From: CAYNYF01 sp964401385
Lineage (GTDB): Bacteria > Planctomycetota > Phycisphaerae > SM23-33
Direction of reading: 5' to 3'
Assembly (NCBI GenBank): GCA_964401385.1
Contig: CAYNYF010000025.1
Location: forward strand, 1 to 51,356
Length of the DNA: 51,356 bases
Shown here: positions 1 through 8,980 of the stretch, piece by piece
How the letters are laid out: each line of letters opens with the position of its first letter
Position numbering within the stretch: the stretch's first letter is position 1
Notes under the pieces: model-generated
What the model was told of the DNA's origin: nothing
The model's database searches: none
What the model saw: the letters and a program-made list of their open reading frames with translations, nothing else
Program-made: the position numbers and the translations under genes

Positions 1-600
<600 letters not shown>

Positions 601-673
601 TCGCCGAACCGACCGACCGCCGACGCGACCACGGCGCGATTCGGCCATTACTGATTCAGATGCGGCACGGACC

Positions 674-1609
674 ATGGCGAAGACTGAACTTCAGAAATAC
701 CTGGACCCCAAGGTGCTGAACAAGATCCGCCGGCTGGACCTCCAGGCCAGGCTGGTGGTGGAGGGGTTCATTTCGGGAATGCACCGCAGCCCCTTTCACG
801 GCTTCTCGGTGGAGTTCGCCGAGCACCGCGAGTACGCCCCCGGCGACGACCTCAAGCACCTGGACTGGAAAGTGCTGGGCAAGACCGACCGGCTGTACAT
901 CAAGCAGTACGAGGTCGAGACCAACCTGCGGGCGATGTTTCTGGTGGACATCAGCGAGTCGATGCGCTACGGCCAGGACGGTCGGCCCGACCGGATGAGC
1001 AAGTATCATTACGCCGCCTGCGTGGCCGCCTCGCTGGCGCTGCTGCTGCTGAACCAGCAGGACGCGGTCGGGCTGGCGACCTTCGACGAGGACCTCCGCA
1101 GCGTGCTGGCGACCTCGACCAACCCCAACCACATCAAGGCCATCGTTCACGAATTGGACGTCGTCAGCCTCAAGGCCAAGACCACGGTCGAGCACATCTG
1201 CCACAGCCTGGCCGAGAAGATTCCGCGGCGGGGAATGATCTGCATGGTCAGCGACCTGTTCGTGGACCTGGACGGGCTCATCCGCGGGCTGCGGCACTTC
1301 CGCCACCGCAATCACGAGGTGATGGTGCTGCACGTCATGGACGAGGACGAGCTGAGCTTCCCCTTCCAGGGCAACACCATGTTTCGCGGGCTGGAGGAGA
1401 CCGGTCGGCTGACCGTCGAGCCCAGGGCCCTGCGAGACGGATACCTGGAGGCGGTGCAGAGCTACTGCGCCGACGTCAAGCGGCGCTGCATCGCCAACCA
1501 GATCGACTACAAGCTGATTTCCACGGCGGATCACCTGGACGCGGCCCTGCTGGCCTTCCTGGCCGCGCGCGCCGCGGCCGTTCGCACGGCCGGATCGAAA
1601 CGATGGTGA
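674..1609 (+). CDS. DUF58 domain protein
   Basis: This 311-residue soluble protein carries the DUF58 signature around residues 40-85: a F-x-E-x-R-E-Y-x-x-G-D-D block (EHREYAPGDDLKHLDW) followed by the KQYEVE segment. A VWA-like fold follows, in which VDISESM (about residues 94-100) resembles a MIDAS D-x-S-x-S site. Proteins of this family are encoded between MoxR and BatA-like genes in many bacteria. It sits 73 bp after moxR and 74 bp before the next gene, consistent with one transcript. No membrane segment is seen, unlike some longer DUF58 proteins. Molecular function is not established for the family. Confidence 0.9.
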   Translation: MAKTELQKYLDPKVLNKIRRLDLQARLVVEGFISGMHRSPFHGFSVEFAEHREYAPGDDLKHLDWKVLGKTDRLYIKQYEVETNLRAMFLVDISESMRYGQDGRPDRMSKYHYAACVAASLALLLLNQQDAVGLATFDEDLRSVLATSTNPNHIKAIVHELDVVSLKAKTTVEHICHSLAEKIPRRGMICMVSDLFVDLDGLIRGLRHFRHRNHEVMVLHVMDEDELSFPFQGNTMFRGLEETGRLTVEPRALRDGYLEAVQSYCADVKRRCIANQIDYKLISTADHLDAALLAFLAARAAAVRTAGSKRW

Positions 1610-1683
1610 CCAGTGAGCAGTAACTCGTAACCGGGTGCCGGACCTGCCGGAAGTTGCAGACTGAAACTGTTGAGGTGCCCACG

Positions 1684-3942
1684 ATGCTGGCGGCTTTCAT
1701 GCATCCAGGCTTGTTCTGGGGCGGGCTGGCGGCGGCCTCCGTGCCCGTGATCATCCATCTGCTCAACCGCCGGCGGTTCAAGGTCCTGGACTGGGCGGCG
1801 ATGCGATTCATCCGGGAATCGATCCGCAAGAACCGCCGCCGCCTCCGCCTGGAGGAACTGCTGCTCCTGCTGCTGCGCTGCCTGGCCATTTTCCTGCTGG
1901 CCGTGGCCGTGGGGCGGTTCGTCGGTTGCACCTCCCCCGGCGGCACGCGCGCCCAGACCACGCACGTGTTCTGCCTCGACGACAGCGCCTCCATGGGCCA
2001 GAAGATCGCCGACACCACCGCCTTCACCAAGGCCGCCAGCGACCTGGCCGAGATGCTCAAGGAGATCCCCTCCAGCGACAAGGTGGCGGTGGTCCTGACC
2101 AGCCGGCCGGAGCGGGCCAAGGGCGTCGAGCAGATCGGTCGACTCACCGACGCCGAAACGCTCCTCCAGCCGGTCAAGTCGCTGACGGTTTCGGACACGG
2201 CCGGCCAATTGCTCCTGGCGCTACGGACGGCGGCGGAGTTCTTCGGCGAGGAAGAGATCAAAAGCACGCAGAAGCGCCTGTACGTCCTCAGCGACTTCCG
2301 CAAAGTCGACTACGCCTCCGGCGGCAATCTCGAGGCCATCCGGAAACAGTTCCAGACACTGCGGGACGGCGACGTCGCCGTGACCCTGATGAGCTACGGC
2401 GCCGCGCCCGGGCTGAACCTGACGGCCGAGGCCGTCGAGGTCCTGGACAAGCTGGCCATCGCCACGGTGCCCGTTCGCGTGCAGCTTCGCGTGCGGAACA
2501 ACGGCCCGGAACCGGTAACGGACGTGTCCGTTCGGTTTTCCGCCCGCACCGGCGCCGACGAGGAGCCGGAGCTGCCGGCCAAGAAGATCCCCGCCATCGA
2601 CCCGGGCGCCTCGGAGCTGGTGCAGGTATCCTGCGTCTTTCCGGACGAGGGCGGTGCTGCCCTGGTGGCGGAGCTGCCGGGCGACAGTCTACCCGGCGAC
2701 AACGCGGCCCACCTGGCCCTGGCGGTGCGCAGCGCCCGCAAGGTGCTCATCGTCGACGGCGAGCCGGACGTAGCCAACCCCCCGCAGGCCGAATCGTTCT
2801 ATCTCTCCTACGCGTTTGACCCGACGGGGGACCGCGGCTACGGCAACGAGGTGGACGTGGTTTCGGCCAACGACCTGACGGAGGTGAGCTTCGAAAGCTA
2901 CGACGCGGTGATCCTGGCCAACGTCAGCGACCTTCTGAGCGGCCAGGTCGAGGCCCTGGACAAGTACGTCCGCGCCGGCGGCGGGCTGGCGATCTTCACC
3001 GGCGACCGGGTCGACCGGGACTTCTACAACGATCGCCTCTACCAGGCCGGCGCCGGCCTGTGCCCGGTGCGAATCGGCCCGGCCGGCGGCGACGCCAAGA
3101 GGCGCCAGAGCTACGTCCGGCTGCTGCGAGGGTCCATCCAGAACGACCCGGTCACGCGCTCCTTCCTCATCCAGCAGGAGGCGTTCACCCAACTGGTGCG
3201 GTTCTACGCGTACACGCTGGTCGAGCAGACCGCCGACGTCGCGGGCGGGGACTTCGGCCCGGCGCGCGTGCTGGCGAAGTTCGACAACGCCGAAACCACC
3301 CCGCGGCACAGTCCGGCCATCGTGGCCCGGACCTGCGGGGAGGGCGTCGTCGTGATGGTGCTGACTTCCGCCGACAAGGAATGGACGGACTGGCCGAAGG
3401 ACTTCACCTTCGTCACCTTCGTCAACGACATGCTGGAGTACATCTCCAGGCCGACGGCGCAGAAGGGCACCGACCTGGTCGGCAAGGAGATCGTCCACTC
3501 CGTCGGGGGGAGGCTGGCCGCGGCCCGGGTGAGCCTCCAGCCCCCCGCCGCCACCGAGGGGCCCGCCGAGCTGGAAGAGCGCCAGGACGGGGCCAGCCGC
3601 GTGTTCGTTTACAAGGACACGCGCTCGGCCGGCATCTATCAACTGAAGCTGGAACTGCCGACACGCCAGGAGACGGCCGAGCCGTCGCGGCGGCTTCAGA
3701 AGGTGATGTTCGCCCGCAACGTCGACCCGCTGGAGGGGCGCCTGGAAGTGGCCGGCGAAGACGAACTCCGCGGCTATCTGGCGGTGGAGTTCCATTACAA
3801 GGACCAGTTGAAGGCCGGCAAGGCCGGCCAGGAGGACACCGTCGCACGCCAAACCGAGTACTGGAAGGTCGCCCTGGCGCTCATGCTGGTGGTGCTGACC
3901 GTGGAGGTGTTCCTGGGACAGCGGTTCGGGCATTATCGGTGA
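1684..3942 (+). CDS. BatA-like membrane protein with VWA domain
   Basis: I take the ATG at 1684 (752 residues) over an upstream TTG, because GAGGTG lies a few bases before the ATG and the protein then starts with the usual BatA N-terminus. Residues 1-80 hold two hydrophobic segments separated by a basic stretch (LLNRRRFKVLDW), as in aerotolerance-regulator N-terminal domains. A VWA MIDAS motif, DDSASMG, follows near residues 98-104. The middle part, with a VLIVDGEPD motif, resembles a class I glutamine-amidotransferase-like fold without an obvious catalytic Cys. A C-terminal membrane helix lies around residues 724-744. It probably works with MoxR and DUF58 in an envelope complex; its ligand is unknown. 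Confidence 0.85.
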   Translation: MLAAFMHPGLFWGGLAAASVPVIIHLLNRRRFKVLDWAAMRFIRESIRKNRRRLRLEELLLLLLRCLAIFLLAVAVGRFVGCTSPGGTRAQTTHVFCLDDSASMGQKIADTTAFTKAASDLAEMLKEIPSSDKVAVVLTSRPERAKGVEQIGRLTDAETLLQPVKSLTVSDTAGQLLLALRTAAEFFGEEEIKSTQKRLYVLSDFRKVDYASGGNLEAIRKQFQTLRDGDVAVTLMSYGAAPGLNLTAEAVEVLDKLAIATVPVRVQLRVRNNGPEPVTDVSVRFSARTGADEEPELPAKKIPAIDPGASELVQVSCVFPDEGGAALVAELPGDSLPGDNAAHLALAVRSARKVLIVDGEPDVANPPQAESFYLSYAFDPTGDRGYGNEVDVVSANDLTEVSFESYDAVILANVSDLLSGQVEALDKYVRAGGGLAIFTGDRVDRDFYNDRLYQAGAGLCPVRIGPAGGDAKRRQSYVRLLRGSIQNDPVTRSFLIQQEAFTQLVRFYAYTLVEQTADVAGGDFGPARVLAKFDNAETTPRHSPAIVARTCGEGVVVMVLTSADKEWTDWPKDFTFVTFVNDMLEYISRPTAQKGTDLVGKEIVHSVGGRLAAARVSLQPPAATEGPAELEERQDGASRVFVYKDTRSAGIYQLKLELPTRQETAEPSRRLQKVMFARNVDPLEGRLEVAGEDELRGYLAVEFHYKDQLKAGKAGQEDTVARQTEYWKVALALMLVVLTVEVFLGQRFGHYR

Positions 3943-3997
3943 GCCGCCAACGGCGGAATTCGCACAACTGGAAGGCCTTTGGGACAACTGAAACGCG

Positions 3998-6598
3998 ATG
4001 TCACGATTCCTTGAATGGCTGTTGCGGTTGCGGCCGGGAGAGCTGGCCGGCGCCGACAGTTGGGCGCCCAGTTTCGCCGCCGAGTACAACAACTGGGTGA
4101 TCCTCGGCCTGTCGGTGGCGCTTCTGGCCCTGGCGGCGGTGACGGTCTTCAGCTACCTGCGGGAGGGCGATCACCCCCGGCGGGTCAAGCTGACGATCGC
4201 GGGCTTGCGCATCGCGGTGGTGCTGCTGCTGCTGGCGGTTCTGTTCGAGCCGGGGCTGGTGCTGCGCTACCGGAGGAACGTCTACTCCAGCGTGGTCGTT
4301 CTCCTGGACGACAGTCTTTCCATGTCGCTGAAGGACCCGTACGCCGACGCGGACGTTCGGGAGGCGCTGGCGGGAAAGCTGGGGGTGGACCAGAAGCGGC
4401 TGGCGGAGATGAGCCGGGTCGAGATCGTCCGGCGGCTGCTCGCCCGCCAGGGCGGCCCATTGGCGGAGCTGGGGCGGGAGCATCCACTGGTGCTGCTGCG
4501 TTTTTCGACGACCAAGCGCCCGTATACCCGCGAGTTGCAGGTGGTGGACCACACCGCCGATTCGGACAAGGCCGGCCAGGTCGCCGCGGCCATCGCCGAA
4601 GAGCTCTCCGGCGCGTTGGCGCAGCTTTCGGCCGAGGGCTACCGGACGGACCTGGCCACGGCCCTGCGCGCCGGCGCCAGCCGCGTGCAAGGCGGGCGGG
4701 TCGCCGCCCTGGTGCTGATCAGCGACGGTCAGGATACCGGCCAGGAAGGCGCCGTCGACCGCCTGCGGTCCGCCCTGGCCCACGTACGGCAGCGGGGAAT
4801 CCCCGTCTTCGCCATCGGCGTGGGCGACCCCGAGCCGCCGCAGAACGTGGCCCTGCTTCGGCTCCAGGGCCCGCAGGAGGCCCGGCAGGGATCCAAGATC
4901 GAGCTGACGGCGTATCTGACGCACCGCAACTGCGACGGCCAGACCGTCGAGGTCCGCCTGCTGCGGAGGCCGGCGGCCGAGGAAAAATGGACCGAGGTCG
5001 CCCTCGACGAGCCGGCAAGGGTGGAGCTGACCGCCCAGCCGGCCGAAAAAGAGGTCAAGCTCCTGGCAAAGGCCGAGGGGCTGGGCCAGTTCGTCTACAA
5101 GGCCGAGGTCGCCCCGCTGGCCGGGGAGTTCTCGACCAAGGACAACGCCGCCACCACCAAGCTGAGGATTTCCGAGGAGAGGATGAAGGTGCTCCTGGTC
5201 AGCGGCGACGCCGGCTGGGAGTTCCAGTATCTCCGCAACTTCTTCCTCCGCAGCCCCGAGCGCTATGCCGTCAGCGTCTGGCAGCAGGACGCGGACGTGA
5301 CGTTCAACCAGGAGGCCTCCACGGGCATGAAGCTGACCCGGCTGCCGCAGAGGCCCCCGGAGCTGTTCAATTACGAGGTGGTGATCCTGTACGACCCGGC
5401 GTATACGAAAGAAGGCTTCGACAAGACCTTCGTGGACATGCTGGGAAGCTTCGTGGCCGATCACCACGGCGGGCTGTGCTACATCGCCTCCAACAAGCAC
5501 ACCGACGAGAACCTCACCTCTCGCAACGAAACGTTCAAATCGCTGGCGGAGCTGCTGCCGGTGAAGCTCGCCCCGCGGGCGCACAGCATCGCCGAGCGCA
5601 TCGTTCAGGGCGAGCCGACGCCCTGGCCGGTGGTGCCTTGGGAGGTGGGGCTGGACCACCCGGCCCTGCGCCTGGGGCGAAACGACCGCGAGAACCTGGC
5701 CATCTGGCGCGCCCTGCCCGGGGTGTACTGGTGGCACCCCGTCATCCAGCTCAAGCCGGCGGCCTCGTCGCTGGCGATCAGCGGCGACCCGCTCAGCCGC
5801 ACCCTCGACGGCATCGGCGAGCCCAGCCCGCTGATCGCGGTGCAGTATTACGGCAAGGGCCGGTCGCTGTACATCGGCTTCGACGAGACCTGGCGGTGGC
5901 GGTTCCTGGACGACGGGCGGCATTACCGGAAGTTCTGGTCCAACGCCGTCGACTTCCTGGGCGCCGGCAAGTTCCAGAAAAAAAGAATTACCATCAGCAT
6001 TCCTTCCGGGAGTGGGCGATTCCGCGTCGGCGAGGATATCCGAATCCGCGTGGAAGCCTACGACCGCAACTACCAGCCCCTCGATCAGGAGATCTTCTTA
6101 GTGGAACTTCTGGACGCGGCCACTAAGGCCACCGTCGAGAAAATCCGGCTGGAGCCGGTCAAGCGGAAGGCTCGGGGCGGCGCCGCTCGCCCGCCCGGCG
6201 GCCGCATCGGCCCGGGACGGGACGAGCAGATGACGGTCAAGGGCCAGTTCGAGGCCACCTACGCCCTGAAAACCCTCGGCACCTTCGAGCTGACGGCCAA
6301 GCGCAACGACCCGCTCTACAAGGACGACGTCGCCGGCAAGACGATCACCGTGACGCTGCCGGAAGAGGAGTTCCGGCATCCCGAGGCGGACCTGAAGAAG
6401 CTTCAGACGATTGCCCCGGACCGGCATTTTCTGATGATCCAAGACAGCGACGGGCTGGCGGAGATGATTCCGTCGGGAAAGATGAGTGTCTTCCACGACG
6501 TGCCGCGGCTGTTGTGGGACGTGCCGCTGACCATGGTGGTGATCGTGGCTCTGCTGGCGATCGAGTGGATCCTGCGCAAGAAATACAACATGGCATAG
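3998..6598 (+). CDS. Membrane VWA / glutamine-amidotransferase-like protein
   Basis: The protein has 866 residues. Two membrane segments lie near residues 32-52 and 66-88, followed directly by a VWA domain with the MIDAS motif DDSLSMS (about 103-109) and a second conserved stretch VLISDGQDTG near 240. A region starting at MKVLLVSGDAGWEFQYLRN (about 394) looks like the GATase1-like fold common in these planctomycete proteins. A last membrane helix is at residues 840-858 with a short basic tail. It follows the BatA-like gene by 55 bp. The architecture suggests a large extracytoplasmic domain between membrane anchors. The exact role is unknown. Confidence 0.82.
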   Translation: MSRFLEWLLRLRPGELAGADSWAPSFAAEYNNWVILGLSVALLALAAVTVFSYLREGDHPRRVKLTIAGLRIAVVLLLLAVLFEPGLVLRYRRNVYSSVVVLLDDSLSMSLKDPYADADVREALAGKLGVDQKRLAEMSRVEIVRRLLARQGGPLAELGREHPLVLLRFSTTKRPYTRELQVVDHTADSDKAGQVAAAIAEELSGALAQLSAEGYRTDLATALRAGASRVQGGRVAALVLISDGQDTGQEGAVDRLRSALAHVRQRGIPVFAIGVGDPEPPQNVALLRLQGPQEARQGSKIELTAYLTHRNCDGQTVEVRLLRRPAAEEKWTEVALDEPARVELTAQPAEKEVKLLAKAEGLGQFVYKAEVAPLAGEFSTKDNAATTKLRISEERMKVLLVSGDAGWEFQYLRNFFLRSPERYAVSVWQQDADVTFNQEASTGMKLTRLPQRPPELFNYEVVILYDPAYTKEGFDKTFVDMLGSFVADHHGGLCYIASNKHTDENLTSRNETFKSLAELLPVKLAPRAHSIAERIVQGEPTPWPVVPWEVGLDHPALRLGRNDRENLAIWRALPGVYWWHPVIQLKPAASSLAISGDPLSRTLDGIGEPSPLIAVQYYGKGRSLYIGFDETWRWRFLDDGRHYRKFWSNAVDFLGAGKFQKKRITISIPSGSGRFRVGEDIRIRVEAYDRNYQPLDQEIFLVELLDAATKATVEKIRLEPVKRKARGGAARPPGGRIGPGRDEQMTVKGQFEATYALKTLGTFELTAKRNDPLYKDDVAGKTITVTLPEEEFRHPEADLKKLQTIAPDRHFLMIQDSDGLAEMIPSGKMSVFHDVPRLLWDVPLTMVVIVALLAIEWILRKKYNMA

Positions 6599-6683
6599 TT
6601 CGTTCGCGCGCGCGGCCGTGCCGGACCGCCTCGGTGCGTTCGGTTCGGCGGCCGGCCCCGCGGGAATGTTTGCGGAGATGCTG

Positions 6684-8915
6684 ATGCCGTTCGAGGAGCT
6701 GATCAGCAGCGGCGTTCGCCGAAAGCTCTCGGCGCTGAAGCGCGCCTTGTGCGCCCACCTGATCGGCAGGGGATCGGCGTGGGTGGTGGTGGCGCTGGTG
6801 GCGGCGGTGTTCCTGACGCTGGGGGTGGACCTCGCCCTGAAGATGGATCGCGCCCAGCGGGCCGTCATCGCGGGCCTGGCGCTGGTCGGCGTCGGCTACG
6901 TGTGCTGGCGCTTCCTGATCCGCCCGCTGCTGGCGCCCATGGACGCCGAGGAGCTGGCGCTGGTGCTGGAGCGGCACTATCCCCGGCTCGACGACCGGCT
7001 GATCAGCGCCCTGCAATTCTCCGTCCGCCCGGCCAGCCGCGGCGGGGCCTCCGAAGACCTCATCCGCGCGGTCGCCCGCCAGGCCGACGCTCTGGCCGAC
7101 GAACTCGACCCCGCCCGCCCGGTGGCGGCCTCGGCCACCTACAAGCGCATGGGCATCGCCGCCGCCGCCGCGGCCGTGCTGCTGGTCTTCACCGTCTTTA
7201 ACGCCGGCCTCATGAAGCTGTGGTTCCAGCGCAACGTCCTGTTCGCCGACGTCCCCTGGCCGCGCCAGACCTACCTGTCCGTGCAGGGCGGGCCGACGTT
7301 CAAGGTGGTCCGCGGCGGGCTTCTGCCGGTGGTCGTCACGGCCGACCTTGAGCACGTCGTGCCGGATGAGGTCACATTCCACATGGACTTTCCCGGCCTG
7401 GGCAAGGTCTCGGAGAACGTCGCGGCGGTCGCGCCCGGCGCCAACACCTACGTCAAGTTCTTCAACAACGTCACCGACGGGTTCCGCTTCCGCGTGACCG
7501 GCAACGACGACGAAACCGACTGGTTCGACGTTCTCGTGGTGGAGCCGCCCATGCTGGAGAGGGCCCACTTCACCGTGGCGTACCCCGAGTACATGAGCCG
7601 CGACAGCGCCCAGGTGACCTCCGAGCACGGGGTGCTGTCGGTGCCGCCGGGCAGCCGGATCCGCGTCGACGGCTGGGCGAGCAAGGATCTGTCCGCGGCC
7701 CGGCTGGTGCTGGAGGGCCTGTGCGTGGTCGATCTGGACATTGTCGATGACCGCCGCGAGGGCGACCGCTCGGGCGAGCTGCGGCCGCTGCGCGTGCAGG
7801 GCATCCTGGAGCTGCCCGAGAGGATCAAGCACCCCTCGATGCAGATGCGCTTCGAGCTGGCCGACGCGGAGGGCATCACGAACCCGCGCGGAGCGGTGTT
7901 CGCACTCCGGGTCGAGCGCGACCGCGCCCCCACCGTCAAGATGACGCACAGGGGCGTCCACGGCGACGTCACCGCCAAGGCGACCATTCCCCTTCAGGTC
8001 CGGGCCGAGGACGATCACGCGATCGCCGCAATTGACGTCACCGCCAAGCCCATGGGCGCCCTGGGCACGACCACGCAGCCGACGACGGCGCCGTCGGAGG
8101 CCGAGGAGAAGACCTTCGTCGTGCCCGACGTGCCGAAGGATGAGAAGCTGGTCACGGCCGCGTACCCGCTGGACCTGCGGCCGATGCGGCTTGCCGAGGG
8201 AAGCTGGATCCGCGTCTGGGCCGGCGCCGAAGACAACCTGCCCGCCTCCTTCGGCGGGCCCAACACCGCCACGGGACCCGTCCAGACCTTCAGGATCGTC
8301 TCCGAGGAGGACCTGCTGGCGAAATTGATCCGCCGCGAAAAGGAAATCCGCGAGGAGTTCAGCGGCGTGGTAACGCTTCAGGCGGAGGTGCGCGACCGGG
8401 CCCGCGGCGTGCGCGACGGGCTCGCCGACGCTGACAAAATCGACCAGGAGATGCGGCGCAATCTCAACGTCGCCGCCCAGGGCCAGCGGATGGTGGCGAC
8501 CAAGTGCGGCGTGGTCGTTCAGCAGCTTCAGGAGGTGCTGGACGAGATGACGTACAACCGCCTGGGCGATCCGGCGAACCGGGCGCGCCTGGCCGACCTG
8601 ATCATCCGCCCGCTGCGGGAAATCTCAAAAAAACCTATGCTGGACATGGCCGAATCCATCGGCCGTGCGTCTAAACAGGAGGACGCGGCCGCCCTGCGCG
8701 AGTTTGCCGGCACGTCGGCCGAGGTCCTGGCGGACTTTCACGGGCGCCTCAAGGCCATTCTGGACGAAATGAGACAACTGGAGAGCCGCCAGGAGCTGGC
8801 CAGGGCGCTGAAGCAGCTCATCAAACAGTCCGAGAGGCTGAAGAAGGAAATCGAGAAAGAGATGGAGCAGCGGGGGCAGAAGCTGTTCGACCGGACGACC
8901 AAGCCGGCGCCGTGA
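6684..8915 (+). CDS. DUF4175-like multi-pass membrane protein
   Basis: The open frame starts at 6618, but the ATG at 6684 is preferred because GGAG stands six bases upstream. The 743-residue product then begins MPFEELISSG. Three hydrophobic segments lie near residues 30-53, 60-80 and 152-175. A long presumably extracytoplasmic domain follows, then a helical C-terminus rich in Lys, Glu and Arg (about residues 550-735). A TTTQPTTAPSE linker occurs near residue 465. The arrangement resembles DUF4175-type proteins found beside MoxR/BatA genes. Its stop codon overlaps an upstream GTG of the next frame, so the genes are tightly packed. Function is not known. Confidence 0.72.
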   Translation: MPFEELISSGVRRKLSALKRALCAHLIGRGSAWVVVALVAAVFLTLGVDLALKMDRAQRAVIAGLALVGVGYVCWRFLIRPLLAPMDAEELALVLERHYPRLDDRLISALQFSVRPASRGGASEDLIRAVARQADALADELDPARPVAASATYKRMGIAAAAAAVLLVFTVFNAGLMKLWFQRNVLFADVPWPRQTYLSVQGGPTFKVVRGGLLPVVVTADLEHVVPDEVTFHMDFPGLGKVSENVAAVAPGANTYVKFFNNVTDGFRFRVTGNDDETDWFDVLVVEPPMLERAHFTVAYPEYMSRDSAQVTSEHGVLSVPPGSRIRVDGWASKDLSAARLVLEGLCVVDLDIVDDRREGDRSGELRPLRVQGILELPERIKHPSMQMRFELADAEGITNPRGAVFALRVERDRAPTVKMTHRGVHGDVTAKATIPLQVRAEDDHAIAAIDVTAKPMGALGTTTQPTTAPSEAEEKTFVVPDVPKDEKLVTAAYPLDLRPMRLAEGSWIRVWAGAEDNLPASFGGPNTATGPVQTFRIVSEEDLLAKLIRREKEIREEFSGVVTLQAEVRDRARGVRDGLADADKIDQEMRRNLNVAAQGQRMVATKCGVVVQQLQEVLDEMTYNRLGDPANRARLADLIIRPLREISKKPMLDMAESIGRASKQEDAAALREFAGTSAEVLADFHGRLKAILDEMRQLESRQELARALKQLIKQSERLKKEIEKEMEQRGQKLFDRTTKPAP

Positions 8916-8980
8916 CGCCCCCGGCCGGCCGGAGCCGGCAGCAGCCAATGGTCCGGCCGAGACGACCGGAGGACGGAAAC

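Noticed and set aside
4001..5923. 640-codon minus-strand frame opposite the VWA protein gene
   Set aside because: Same reason: GC-driven shadow without motifs, while the plus strand has VWA and membrane segments.
8912..8980. GTG start overlapping the previous stop for the coiled-coil protein
   Set aside because: The ATG at 8981 has GGAGG upstream and begins the signal peptide, whereas the extension would bury it.
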